Below, in pieces: positions 30,954-41,168 of a DNA stretch of 41,722 nucleotides (positions within the stretch are counted from its first letter, which is position 1; each line of letters starts with the position of its first letter). The stretch lies in the NCBI GenBank assembly GCA_020849035.1, contig JADLHC010000275.1:1-41722 (forward strand), written 5' to 3'. The DNA comes from Planctomycetia bacterium (GTDB lineage Bacteria; Planctomycetota; MHYJ01; WSZJ01). Both the position numbers and the translations under genes were made by a program. The notes under the pieces were generated by a model, which did not search any database, was not told the DNA's origin, and worked only from the letters and a program-made list of their open reading frames with translations.

Positions 30954-31430
30954 CTATCTTGTGGACACGCCCTCGAGCCCGAGCAGGACGCGCTTCCGGT
31001 CCAGCCCGCCTCCGTATCCGCCCAGCGTCCCGTCGGCCGCGATCACGCGATGGCACGGCACCACGATCGCGATCGGGTTGCGGCCGTTCGCGAGGCCGAC
31101 CGCGCGGAAGCCGCGCGGCGAGCCGACGCGCCCCGCGATGTCCGCGTAGCTGCGGGTCTCGCCCCAGGGGATCTCGAGCAGCGCCTCCCAGCCGCGCCGC
31201 TGGAACGCCGTGCCGCCGAACGCCAGCGGCACCGTGAATGTCCGCCGCTTCCCGGCGAAGTACTCCTCCAGCTGCTTCCGCGCCGCGGCGAAGGGCTCCG
31301 CCCCGTCGTCCCGGCGCCAGTCGGACCCCGCGGCCGCGGGCGGCAGGTGCAGCCCGGTCAGCGCGCGGCCGTCGGAGCACAGGACCAGCCGGCCGACCGG
31401 GGACTCCACCGTCGTCGTGAATGTCGTCAT
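30954..31430 (-). CDS. ogt: Methylated-DNA-protein cysteine methyltransferase (Ogt/MGMT)
   Basis: 158 residues. The active site is IVVPCHRVIAADGTLGGYGG with acceptor Cys126; other family features are ETRSYADIAGRVGSPRGFRA and VGLANGRNPI (the Asn hinge). The protein transfers O6-alkyl groups from guanine to its own cysteine. Its ATG overlaps the stop of the upstream Ada-like gene by 4 nt, so together they reproduce the two halves of Ada as separate proteins. Converges with the WD40 gene, 13 nt between stops. Confidence 0.93.
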   Translation of the reverse strand: MTTFTTTVESPVGRLVLCSDGRALTGLHLPPAAAGSDWRRDDGAEPFAAARKQLEEYFAGKRRTFTVPLAFGGTAFQRRGWEALLEIPWGETRSYADIAGRVGSPRGFRAVGLANGRNPIAIVVPCHRVIAADGTLGGYGGGLDRKRVLLGLEGVSTR

Positions 31431-31990
31431 GCCGGTCTCCCTTTCTGCTGCCGGAATGCGCGCGGGGTCCGCCCGAACCGCGCGCGGAAGGCCTCATTGA
31501 AGCGCCGCACGCTGCCGAATCCGCTGGCGTGGGCGACCTGGGTGACGGTCAGCGCGGGATCGCCGAGGAGGCGGCGTGCCCGCAGGAGCCGCCGGGCGCC
31601 GCGGATCGCGACCGGAGTCAGGCCGAGGCGCGCCCGCACGGCGCGCCGCAGGTGCCTGCCCGAGACGCCGAGCGAGCGCGCCACCTGTTCCAGCGTCCCG
31701 TCCGCGGTTCCGATCGTTGCGGCAGCCGCCGCGGCGAGGCGCGCCACCGCGTCCACGGGCGCCCGCCCCGGCGCTCCTCCGGGCCGGCATCGCAGGCAGG
31801 CCCTGTACCCGGCGAGCTCCGCGTCCGCCGATCCGGGGTAGAACTCGCAATTCTCGCGCTTCGGCCTCCGCGCCGGGCACACGGGCCGGCAGTAAATCCC
31901 GGTCGTGCGCACGGCGACCACGAAGGCTCCGTCGAAGCGCGGGTCGTGCTCGACCAGGGCGCGCCAGCATCGGGCGGGGCTTGGGCTCAT
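31427..31990 (-). CDS. Ada-type N-terminal domain with AraC helix-turn-helix (regulator half of Ada)
   Basis: 187 residues. Residues 1-75 are the Ada zinc domain: four cysteines C34, C38, C65 and C68 in GIYCRPVCPAR and GYRACLRCRP, at the same spacing as in E. coli Ada, where the first accepts methyl from phosphotriesters. Residues about 80-187 are an AraC-type double HTH (LEQVARSLGVSGRHLRRAVR, VTQVAHASGFGSVRRFNEAF with RARFGRTPRAFR). Methylation of the Cys turns Ada into an activator, so this gene probably induces the adjacent ogt and perhaps alkB. The methyltransferase half is the next gene. Confidence 0.9.
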   Translation of the reverse strand: MSPSPARCWRALVEHDPRFDGAFVVAVRTTGIYCRPVCPARRPKRENCEFYPGSADAELAGYRACLRCRPGGAPGRAPVDAVARLAAAAAATIGTADGTLEQVARSLGVSGRHLRRAVRARLGLTPVAIRGARRLLRARRLLGDPALTVTQVAHASGFGSVRRFNEAFRARFGRTPRAFRQQKGRPA

Positions 31991-32115
31991 GGAGGCGTTC
32001 TACCGCGGCGAGGACGGCGCGTCTCGCCGTTTTCGGACCCGGTAATCGGAATTTCGGCGGCGCCGGGCGCGTTCGGGGGACACTGTCGCGCGTTCCCCCT
32101 CTTCCGGAGAATCCC

Positions 32116-32358
32116 ATGGCCGATCCGAAGATCGCCGACCGCAGGCCCGCCGTCCTGGAACTCGACCCGGGCAATTACTACTGGTGCAGTTGCGGGCAGT
32201 CGAAGAAGCAGCCGTTCTGCGACGGAACGCACAAGGGCGGGCCGTTCGCGCCGAAGCCGTTCACGCTGGCGGCGAAGACGAAGGTCGCGCTCTGCCAGTG
32301 CAAGCACTCGAAGAACGGCCACCTCTGCGACGGGTCGCACAAGACGCTGGCGCCGTAG
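32116..32358 (+). CDS. Double CDGSH iron-sulphur protein
   Basis: 80 residues. Two CDGSH-type motifs: CSCGQSKKQPFCDGTH (residues 24-39) and CQCKHSKNGHLCDGSH (60-75), each with three Cys and one His to bind a 2Fe-2S cluster. The ATG follows a GGAG site; the longer open frame upstream overlaps the ada gene antisense and is rejected. Bacterial double-CDGSH proteins are thought to act in redox or Fe-S handling. It lies divergently from ada (125 nt between starts) and 38 nt before the AlkB-like oxygenase, which also needs iron. Confidence 0.92.
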   Translation: MADPKIADRRPAVLELDPGNYYWCSCGQSKKQPFCDGTHKGGPFAPKPFTLAAKTKVALCQCKHSKNGHLCDGSHKTLAP

Positions 32359-32382
32359 CGGGCGGAACCGGGCGGCGCGGCG

Positions 32383-32388
32383 TACCAT
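32383..32388 (+). promoter_or_regulatory. -10-like hexamer directly before the AlkB-like gene
   Basis: TACCAT ends 8 nt before the ATG at 32397 and no Shine-Dalgarno is present; another likely leaderless start. A different-frame ATG inside it is not used. Confidence 0.3.
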
Positions 32389-32396
32389 GCGGCCCC

Positions 32397-33248
32397 ATGC
32401 CGCCGCCGCGCCGCCACGAACGCCCCCCGGGCTTCCACTACGACGCGGGTTTCGTCGGCCCGAAGGACTACGAGGCGATCCTCGCCTGGCTGCGCAGGAT
32501 CCACCCGATCTGGGAGCAGCGCTTCTCCACGCGCCGCCCGTCCCCCGCCGGCCAGCCCCAGCGCGGCCTCCTCCGCCCCGTCTACTGGCTCGGCAACTGG
32601 CAGTTCGCGTGCCTCGACTACTACCGCCCCCCCGAGGGGATCCTCGACCGCTGCGTCCAGGCCGAGCCCTTCCCCGCCGTCCTCGCGAAGCTCGTCCGCC
32701 GCATCGAGGACCTCGTCCACCGCCGGCTCCCGCCCGCGGCCCTTCCCGAGGGCTGGCACCTCAACACCTGCCTCGTGAACCTCTACGGCGACCGCATCGA
32801 GGACGGCAAGCGCACCGACGTCGCCCGCGTCGGCGAGCACAAGGACTTCGAGCCCGGCCCCGTCGCCTCCGTCTCGGTCGGCGAACGCGCGCTCTTCCAG
32901 TTCGTCTCCAGCCGCAAGCCCGGCAGCCGCGACGCCGTCGTCCTCCAGCAGTGGCTCGACGACGGCTCGCTCTGCGTGTTCGCGGGGAACTACTGGAAAC
33001 GCAAGGTGTTCCACCGCGTGCAGCGCGTGGACCGCCGCGCCGGGGCGACGTTCCCGTTCCCCGTCGAGGGCTTCGTGACGCGCCGCGTCAATTTCACGTT
33101 CCGCTTCGTGCCGGACGAGCACGTCGTGCAGTTCCGCGACCTGTCACCGGAGGCCCGGGAGGACGTGCGGGACTACGTCGCGGAGCTCGCGAAGCACTCG
33201 CCGTTCTTCGCGGACGCCCTCGCCGGCGAGGTCAGGGCAGGATCGTGA
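32397..33248 (+). CDS. AlkB-like 2-oxoglutarate/Fe(II) dioxygenase
   Basis: 283 residues. The double-stranded beta-helix core has H-x-D in GEHKDFEPGPVASVSVGERA (compare AlkB H-x-D followed by P-I-A-S-I-S-L-G), the distal His in KVFHRVQRVDR, and an Arg-rich RRVNFTFRFV that matches AlkB R-x-N-x-T-F-R, where the Arg residues bind 2-oxoglutarate. AlkB enzymes remove methyl lesions from DNA or RNA by oxidation. The adjacent ada and ogt genes support a repair role, though some relatives act on proteins or RNA. Its 3' end overlaps the convergent PIN toxin gene by 17 nt. Confidence 0.8.
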   Translation: MPPPRRHERPPGFHYDAGFVGPKDYEAILAWLRRIHPIWEQRFSTRRPSPAGQPQRGLLRPVYWLGNWQFACLDYYRPPEGILDRCVQAEPFPAVLAKLVRRIEDLVHRRLPPAALPEGWHLNTCLVNLYGDRIEDGKRTDVARVGEHKDFEPGPVASVSVGERALFQFVSSRKPGSRDAVVLQQWLDDGSLCVFAGNYWKRKVFHRVQRVDRRAGATFPFPVEGFVTRRVNFTFRFVPDEHVVQFRDLSPEAREDVRDYVAELAKHSPFFADALAGEVRAGS

Positions 33249-33636
33249 AGTGCCCGATCCCCTTCGGCCGGTAGCGCTCGAAGTCGCGCCGGTCGATCGT
33301 GAAGATCCGCGCGATCTTTTCGCGCTCCGCCACGCAGACGAGCGCGGCGTCGGCGAGGTCCATCGGGAGGTCCTGGTACTTCCGCATGAGCTCGCGCATG
33401 CGCTCGAGGTCTGCAGGCTCGAGCGGGAGAAGAACGAGGCGCCCGCTGATGATCTGCTCCCACAGGCCGTCCTGGACCCGCCAGGAAGACCCCAGGAGGT
33501 ACATGGCTTCTGTCACGACCGGCCAGACCGTTGCGATCGGTTCGCGAAGGGACTTCAAGACCCGCACGCAATCTGCGCGGCGATCGTCCGACTCGCGCAT
33601 GATTGCAACGAGCGGACCCGCGTCAATGAGCAGCAT
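33232..33636 (-). CDS. PIN-domain ribonuclease toxin, second pair
   Basis: 134 residues. Acidic site residues: Asp5 in MLLIDAGPLVAI, Glu in VVTEAMYLL, Asp in DLPMDLADAALVCVAE (two Asp), and Asp in FTIDRRDFERYR. This is the VapC layout. The gene overlaps the end of its antitoxin by 14 nt and overlaps the alkB-like gene's 3' end on the other strand by 17 nt. It is not closely similar to the PIN toxin at 1004, so the two pairs probably arose separately. Confidence 0.88.
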   Translation of the reverse strand: MLLIDAGPLVAIMRESDDRRADCVRVLKSLREPIATVWPVVTEAMYLLGSSWRVQDGLWEQIISGRLVLLPLEPADLERMRELMRKYQDLPMDLADAALVCVAEREKIARIFTIDRRDFERYRPKGIGHFTILP

Positions 33637-33895
33637 TCCGGGCCCTCTTCCGCATCAGGGCCTCCCTGAAGTACTTCTTGTGATTCGTCGCGAGGTCCGG
33701 CGGTCCGCCCTTGAGGATGCCGATGAGGTGCTTCCAATCGTCATAGGGGCGCCAGTCTTTCCCTTGCGCCTTTCGCAGGCGATCGAGATTCTCAATGGCC
33801 TCCTCGATCACTGCGGATCGAGTCTTGCCGGACTCGCGGGTAAGTCGGGCCAGGATGGCCTGGATCCTGGGGTGAGGCCTGAAGCTCACGATCAT
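33623..33895 (-). CDS. Ribbon-helix-helix type antitoxin
   Basis: 90 residues from the ATG at 33895, preceded by AAGGAG at 7 nt spacing; a longer frame to 33943 is rejected because it would include the operator repeats. The N-terminus (MIVSFRPHPRIQAILARLTR, then ESGKTRSAVIEEAIENLDRL) is a ribbon-helix-helix with the G-x-T/S-R-S-x-V/A-I-x-E-A pattern, followed by a C-terminal part (WRPYDDWKHLIGILKGG) that would cover the toxin. Direct repeats just upstream fit autoregulation. Confidence 0.82.
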   Translation of the reverse strand: MIVSFRPHPRIQAILARLTRESGKTRSAVIEEAIENLDRLRKAQGKDWRPYDDWKHLIGILKGGPPDLATNHKKYFREALMRKRARNAAH

Positions 33896-33907
33896 GGGGG
33901 CGCTCCT

Positions 33908-33928
33908 TGTATTACCGAAGTGTATTAC
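33908..33928 (-). promoter_or_regulatory. Operator/promoter repeats of the second toxin-antitoxin pair
   Basis: TGTATTAC occurs at 33908-33915 and again at 33921-33928, 13 bp apart, directly upstream of the antitoxin ribosome-binding site. Read on the minus strand, each half contains a TAATAC hexamer that could serve as a -10. RHH antitoxins bind such short repeats, so autoregulation is probable. Confidence 0.5.
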
Positions 33929-34010
33929 ATCCGCCTCCGGCATAAAAGGCCGATGCCCGCGTCCCCGTCCGGTCGGAAAGCCGCGGGACTGATGCCGCCC
34001 GCCGGGGATA

Positions 34011-34508
34011 TCAGTGTTGCCCGGGCTCGAGCTCGGCGCGAAGAGCGCGAAGGTCGTCGAGGTCCGACTCCAGGTTCGCGATGCGGTTGCCGACGACTCG
34101 AGTCAACCACTCCTGATCGCGCAGTCGGAAGTGCACGAGCAGCTCGAGCGCCCGGAGATCCACTCCCCAGTCATCACGCCGCATCGTCAGCGCCTCAAGT
34201 TCGTCCGACAGCTGCTGCAGGTCTTGCCGGGGCCACGTTTCGACGACCCCCAGCAGCTGGAATCGAATGTCGTCCGGACCGTCTTTCAGAACACGCTTCA
34301 CGTGGGGTGCGAGTGCGCCTCCGACCGACTTGAGGAACTCCAGGGCGACCCGGCAACCCGTGCAATTCGGATCTTCAAGCCAGGAGGAGACTTCAGCAAT
34401 TCTCGGTTCCACGGACGGCCGTCCGGGGGGAGACCAGCTTCCTGACCGTCTCCGCATGGTCACGTTCCATGTCCCCGGATTCGGGCGCGCCCATGGATTA
34501 CCCCTCAC
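34011..34508 (-). CDS. DUF5071-like protein, N-terminus possibly frameshifted
   Basis: Up to 165 residues from a GTG at 34508. From about residue 35 the sequence fits DUF5071: IAEVSSWLEDPNCTGCRVAL, then SVGGALAPHVKRVLKDGPDD, then LLGVVETWPRQDLQQLSDEL. The first 35 residues are unlike the family. In a second frame the ATG at 34494, with a GAGGGG ribosome site, reads MGAPESGDMERDHAETVRKL and looks more natural, but it stops within about 35 codons. A one-base shift near 34400-34440 would join the two. An internal GTG at 34412 is another possible start. Function of the family is unknown. 10 nt after purA. Confidence 0.5.
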   Translation of the reverse strand: MRGNPWARPNPGTWNVTMRRRSGSWSPPGRPSVEPRIAEVSSWLEDPNCTGCRVALEFLKSVGGALAPHVKRVLKDGPDDIRFQLLGVVETWPRQDLQQLSDELEALTMRRDDWGVDLRALELLVHFRLRDQEWLTRVVGNRIANLESDLDDLRALRAELEPGQH

Positions 34509-34518
34509 TGCAGCTTGA

Positions 34519-36920
<2,402 letters not shown>

Positions 36921-37129
36921 GACAGGTCCTTATGGGGAAGGTCGTGGTTCGCCGCGTGCAATGCCGAGCACCGGATCATAGGGGGGCGAAGGGCCCCCGC
37001 AAAGGAATCTCAAATGGCGGCCGGCTTCCGCCCGCAGCGCGGTCCGTTCCAGGCGCGCCACCCGAAGCTTCTACGCTTCCGTCGTTCCCCGTATCCTTGC
37101 CGCCAACCCGATCCGCGAAAGGTCCCCGC

Positions 37130-37807
37130 ATGCGCCTGCCGCGCATCACCGCCCTGCTGGTCGCCCTGGCCGCCGCACCCGCCTTTGCGATGGAGGCGGC
37201 GCCCGACGAGTCCGTCGAGGAGGATTCCGAGACCGACTCCTACATCCCCAACCGGTTCGCCATCTCCCTCCACGGCGAGTGGGCCCACTTCAACCAGCAC
37301 CGCGACGTCGAGGACACGGGCGGCGGCGGCCTGCGCATCGGGTTCCGCGTGAACCGCTGGGTGGAGATCGAGCTCGGCGCGGACTTCTACCAGACCAATC
37401 TCGACGCGCACGACGACGGCGGGAACGTGCACGACCTCGGCGAGGTGCGGTACTTCCCGGTCTACGCGGAGCTGCGCATCGACGTCACGAACATCGACAA
37501 GGCGATCCCGTGGCCCTGGCCGTGGTGCCGCCCCATGCTCATCGGCGGCGGCGGCTTCGGCGTCCGCCACCTTCGCAGGGAGATCGACGCGCCGGTGGAG
37601 CTGAAGGGCCGCCGGACGGGCGTGATCGTGCGCGGGGGCGCGGGAGTGGAGTTCGGGACCGTGGAGTCGCGGATCGCGGTCGGGGTGGAGTGGATCTACA
37701 CCTGGGTCGGGAACGACATCCGCGTGAGCGATCCTTCCGGCGTCCTGCCGTCGAGAATCAACCTCGACTACTGGACGCTCGGGGCCTACGTCGTGCTCCG
37801 GTTCTGA
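37130..37807 (+). CDS. Outer-membrane beta-barrel-like protein
   Basis: 225 residues from the ATG at 37130, preceded by AAAGG. A signal peptide (MRLPRITALLVALAAAPAFA) is followed by an acidic stretch (DESVEEDSETDSYIPN) and then alternating strands with aromatic ends: FAISLHGEWAHFNQ, GGLRIGFRVNRWVEIELGAD, YFPVYAELRIDV, MLIGGGGFGVRHL, RIAVGVEWIYTWVG, and a final LGAYVVLRF with a C-terminal Phe, which is the classic outer-membrane insertion signal. Size fits an 8-stranded barrel. Function unknown. Convergent with the M16 gene, 4 nt between stops. Confidence 0.75.
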   Translation: MRLPRITALLVALAAAPAFAMEAAPDESVEEDSETDSYIPNRFAISLHGEWAHFNQHRDVEDTGGGGLRIGFRVNRWVEIELGADFYQTNLDAHDDGGNVHDLGEVRYFPVYAELRIDVTNIDKAIPWPWPWCRPMLIGGGGFGVRHLRREIDAPVELKGRRTGVIVRGGAGVEFGTVESRIAVGVEWIYTWVGNDIRVSDPSGVLPSRINLDYWTLGAYVVLRF

Positions 37808-37811
37808 AGCG

Positions 37812-40616
37812 CTACTTCTTCAGCTCCCCCTTTTCGTCCACCGGTCCGCTGACCACGCGCCACAGCGCGTTCGGGTCGAGGTGCTTCTGCGCGGCGGCCA
37901 GCACCTGTTCCGCCGTCACGGCACGGACGTTCTTCACGAACGTCTCCGGGTAGTCGAAACCGAGCCCGTAGCGCTCCACCATCACCAGCATGTCGGCCAG
38001 CTGGCCGCTCGTCTCCATCTCCAGGGCGAAACTCCCCGTGAGGTACGCCTTCGCCGCGTCCAGCTCCGCCGACGGGACCGGCTCCTTCCTGATCCGCTCG
38101 ATCTCCGCCAGGACCATCGAGAGCGCCTGCGCGTACTTTTGCGGCGTCGTCGCGAAGAACGCCCGGAACGTCCCGGGCTCGGCGCCCGCGCTGTAACAGA
38201 TGTTCGCGCCGACGCTGTACACCAGCCCTTTCTCGTCGCGGATCGTCCGGCTCATGCGGTCCGTGAAGCCGCTTCCGGTCCCGAGCACGTTGTCCATGAC
38301 GAGCAGCGTGTAGAAGTCGTGGTCGTCGCGGCGGATCCCGAGGTGACCGATGTAGGTATTGAGCTGTTTGGCGTCGGGAAGCGGGACGCCTTTCGATCCG
38401 CCCTGCGCCGCCTTCACGGCCCCGGGGAATTCGGGGAAGTCGATGAGGCCGACTTTCCAGGACTTCGTCAGGTCGCGGACGCGGGCCTCGAGGGCCGCGG
38501 GATCGAAGTCGCCGACGACGGCGACGAGCGTGTTGTTCGGGACGAAGAACCGGCGGTAGTGGGTCAGGCAGTCGTCGCGCGTGAGGGACTTGACGGTATC
38601 CGGGTAGCCCTCCGCGGGGCGGTGGAGCGGGTGGCGCGCGTAGACCGTTTCCATGTACGCGTCGCGCGCCAGCTGCTGGGGGTTGTCGTTCTTCGCGGCG
38701 ATCCCTGCGAGGATCATCTGGCGTCGCTGCTCGACCCACTCCTCGGGGAACGCAGCGTGCTGGAGGATGTCGAACACGAGGTCGAGGGCGAGGTCGCGGT
38801 CCTTCGAGACGACCGTCGCCTCGACACCCGTCGCGGTCGTCGAGAGCCGCCCGCCCACGTTCTCGATCGAAGCCGCAATGTCCTCGGCCGTCCTCCGGGT
38901 CTTCCCGTCCGCGTCCGCGGTCCCGTCCTCCAGCAGCTGCCCGACGAGGTTCGCGAGCCCCGCGTGGTCCTCGGTCTCGCACAGCAGGCCGGAGCGGCTG
39001 AACGTCTGCATCGCGAACACGGGCAGGTCGTGATTCTCCAGCATCAGCAGGATCAGGCCGTTGTCGAGCACGACGCGCTTTGCAGCCGAGAGCTTCACCG
39101 CCCCCGCGCCCCCCGCCGCCGCCTCCCCCTCCTTCCGCGCGCGGTCGGGCCGGGCTTCGTCTTCGTTCCCCACCCCGTCCTTGTCGCTCCCCTCCTGCGC
39201 CACTGACCAGCACACCGTCCGCGACTCCGGCCTGAGAATCCGCTTCGCCGCCTCCTTCACCGCCTCCGCCGTGACACTCTCGATCCGCGTCACGTACTCG
39301 CCGAGGTCGTCCAGGGTCATCGTGCAGGCGTACGTGGCCAGGAGGTCGGCCAGGGAAGACGAACTCTCGGCCCTGAAGATGAACGCCGCGATCGCGCCGT
39401 TGCGGGCCTTCGTGAGCTCGTCCGCGGTCGGACCGTCGGCCGCCAGCTTCGCGACCTCCTCGCCGATCGCCGCCTCGATCTTCGCCCGGTCCGCGCCCGG
39501 CAGCGCCTCGACGGTCACCATGAACGTCCCGGGGAAGCGCCCGCTGTAGTTCGAGACGTCGGCGCCCGAGGCGACCTGGTCCTGCTCGACCAGGCGGCGG
39601 TACAGCCGTGCCGTGCGCCCGGTCCCCAGCACGCTGCTCAGGATGTCGCAGACGTAGTCGTCGTCCTGCCCGACCGCCGGCCCGCGCCAGCAAGCGATCA
39701 TCCGGTCCACCTTCACCTTCTCCGGCACCTCGACGCGCTTCTCGCGCTCCTGCGCCGGCTCCGCCACGTCCAGCTTCGGAACCGGCGTGCCGGAGGCAAT
39801 CCCCCCGAACATCTCCGCCACCTTCGCGAACGTCCGCTCGCCGTCCACGTCCCCCACGATCACCAGCACCGCGTTCGCCGGCTTGTAGTACTTGTCGTAG
39901 AACTCCTTCATCTGCGCCCGCGTCATGGCGGTAATCTCCGCCTCGTACCCGATCACCGGGTGCCTGTACGGGTGCTTCCCGTAGACCTCCGCCATCGACC
40001 GCTCCCAGAGACGGTCCCAGGGATCGTCCTGCCCCGAGTGCAGCTCCTCCAGGACCGGCCCCTTCTCCGCCTCGAACTCCTTCTCGTCCAGCGTCGACTG
40101 CCCGAGCATCTCCGACAGGATCTTGAGCGCGGCGTCGAGGCCGGAGGCGGGCATGGTGAAGTGGTAGGCGGTCATGTCGCGCGTCGTGTAGGCGTTGTTC
40201 TGGCCGCCGTTCTTCGACGTGTAGGCGTCGATCTCACCCTTGCGGAAGCTGGTCGAGCCCTTGAAGAGCATGTGTTCGAGGAAATGGGCCATGCCGCGTT
40301 CGGCGTTACGCTCGTCGACGGCGCCGACCTTGAAGGCGAGCTCGCAGGTGACGACGGGGGCGCCGTGGCGCTCGCGGACGAGGACGGTGAGGCCGTTGGC
40401 GAGCTGGCGCGACTCGACGGCGGCGGCGACGTCCCACGCGTTCCGCGGGGCGCGCGGCTTGCGGACGTTCCGCCAGGGAGAGGGAGGGCGCGGTTTGGCC
40501 GCATCGCCGTCCTTCCTGTTCTCTCCCTCCGCTGCACCGCCCGAGGGCGCCGGGTCGCTTCCGCATCCGGCAAGGGACAGGGCGAGGCCGAGGGACAGCC
40601 ACGGAAGGGCGCGCAT
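37812..40616 (-). CDS. M16-family lipoprotein with one active and one inactive peptidase domain
   Basis: 934 residues. Lipobox LAGC (MRALPWLSLGLALSLAGC). The first M16 domain has the zinc motif HFLEH (His111, Glu114, His115) and the third ligand Glu in VLEELHSGQ about 75 residues later. The second half (from about residue 480) has the same fold, with FSRSGLLCETEDHAGLANLV and LLEDGT, but no HxxEH, as in the alpha subunits of processing peptidases and in pitrilysin. Two such halves close around peptides. The Arg/Tyr pair expected late in the protein was not verified. Membrane-anchored, probably degrading peptides in the periplasm. GGAG site present. Confidence 0.93.
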   Translation of the reverse strand: MRALPWLSLGLALSLAGCGSDPAPSGGAAEGENRKDGDAAKPRPPSPWRNVRKPRAPRNAWDVAAAVESRQLANGLTVLVRERHGAPVVTCELAFKVGAVDERNAERGMAHFLEHMLFKGSTSFRKGEIDAYTSKNGGQNNAYTTRDMTAYHFTMPASGLDAALKILSEMLGQSTLDEKEFEAEKGPVLEELHSGQDDPWDRLWERSMAEVYGKHPYRHPVIGYEAEITAMTRAQMKEFYDKYYKPANAVLVIVGDVDGERTFAKVAEMFGGIASGTPVPKLDVAEPAQEREKRVEVPEKVKVDRMIACWRGPAVGQDDDYVCDILSSVLGTGRTARLYRRLVEQDQVASGADVSNYSGRFPGTFMVTVEALPGADRAKIEAAIGEEVAKLAADGPTADELTKARNGAIAAFIFRAESSSSLADLLATYACTMTLDDLGEYVTRIESVTAEAVKEAAKRILRPESRTVCWSVAQEGSDKDGVGNEDEARPDRARKEGEAAAGGAGAVKLSAAKRVVLDNGLILLMLENHDLPVFAMQTFSRSGLLCETEDHAGLANLVGQLLEDGTADADGKTRRTAEDIAASIENVGGRLSTTATGVEATVVSKDRDLALDLVFDILQHAAFPEEWVEQRRQMILAGIAAKNDNPQQLARDAYMETVYARHPLHRPAEGYPDTVKSLTRDDCLTHYRRFFVPNNTLVAVVGDFDPAALEARVRDLTKSWKVGLIDFPEFPGAVKAAQGGSKGVPLPDAKQLNTYIGHLGIRRDDHDFYTLLVMDNVLGTGSGFTDRMSRTIRDEKGLVYSVGANICYSAGAEPGTFRAFFATTPQKYAQALSMVLAEIERIRKEPVPSAELDAAKAYLTGSFALEMETSGQLADMLVMVERYGLGFDYPETFVKNVRAVTAEQVLAAAQKHLDPNALWRVVSGPVDEKGELKK

Positions 40617-40674
40617 GGGGAATCTCCGAGATCGGTGGGGTGCTGGGCGCCGCCCGGGGCGGCGCGGGGCGGGA

Positions 40675-41055
40675 TTATGCCATCCCGAGGAGTTCGAGGA
40701 CGGCCTGTTTCACGACGGCGGGGGCGACCGGCTTGACGAGGCAGGTCGTCACGCCCGCGGCGGCGGCGAACCCGCGGTCCCGCGCGCGCCAGTCGGGTGT
40801 GAGCAGCACGATGGGAATGGTCTCGAATCCAGGGCGCAGGCGAAGGTCGGCCGCGAGGGCGACCCCGTCGGTCGTCGGCCGCTGGACGTCCAGCACGAGC
40901 AGCGAGATGCCCCCGCGATCCGCGGCGTCGTCGACCTCGCGAAGCGAGCTGGCCTCGATGACGTCGAGGCCCTCGGGGACGAGGCAGCCGCGCAGCGTGC
41001 GGCGAACCGTGTCGGACTCGTAGAGCACGAGGATGGCGCCGGGGATCGCAGGCAT
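40675..41055 (-). CDS. Stand-alone response-regulator receiver domain
   Basis: 126 residues. A single REC domain: ILVLYESDTVRRTL at the N-terminus, phosphoacceptor Asp56 in LLVLDVQRPTTDG, Thr in VLLTPDWRAR and Lys in TCLVKPVAPAVV. The usual acidic pair after the first strand (D-D or E-D) is replaced by Tyr-Glu, so Mg binding may be weaker. No output domain, so it acts by protein contact, as CheY does. It is 58 nt upstream of the M16 gene start on the same strand. No kinase is adjacent. Confidence 0.85.
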   Translation of the reverse strand: MPAIPGAILVLYESDTVRRTLRGCLVPEGLDVIEASSLREVDDAADRGGISLLVLDVQRPTTDGVALAADLRLRPGFETIPIVLLTPDWRARDRGFAAAAGVTTCLVKPVAPAVVKQAVLELLGMA

Positions 41056-41168
41056 CGGCAGGGTCTCCGGGGTCTCTCGGCGGCCGGGCCGGTGGAAGAC
41101 CCGATGGGCGTGCGCGTCCGGCGAGTCTGCGGCGAACGGCCGGGCCGTGTCAACGACCGGGACGGGCG

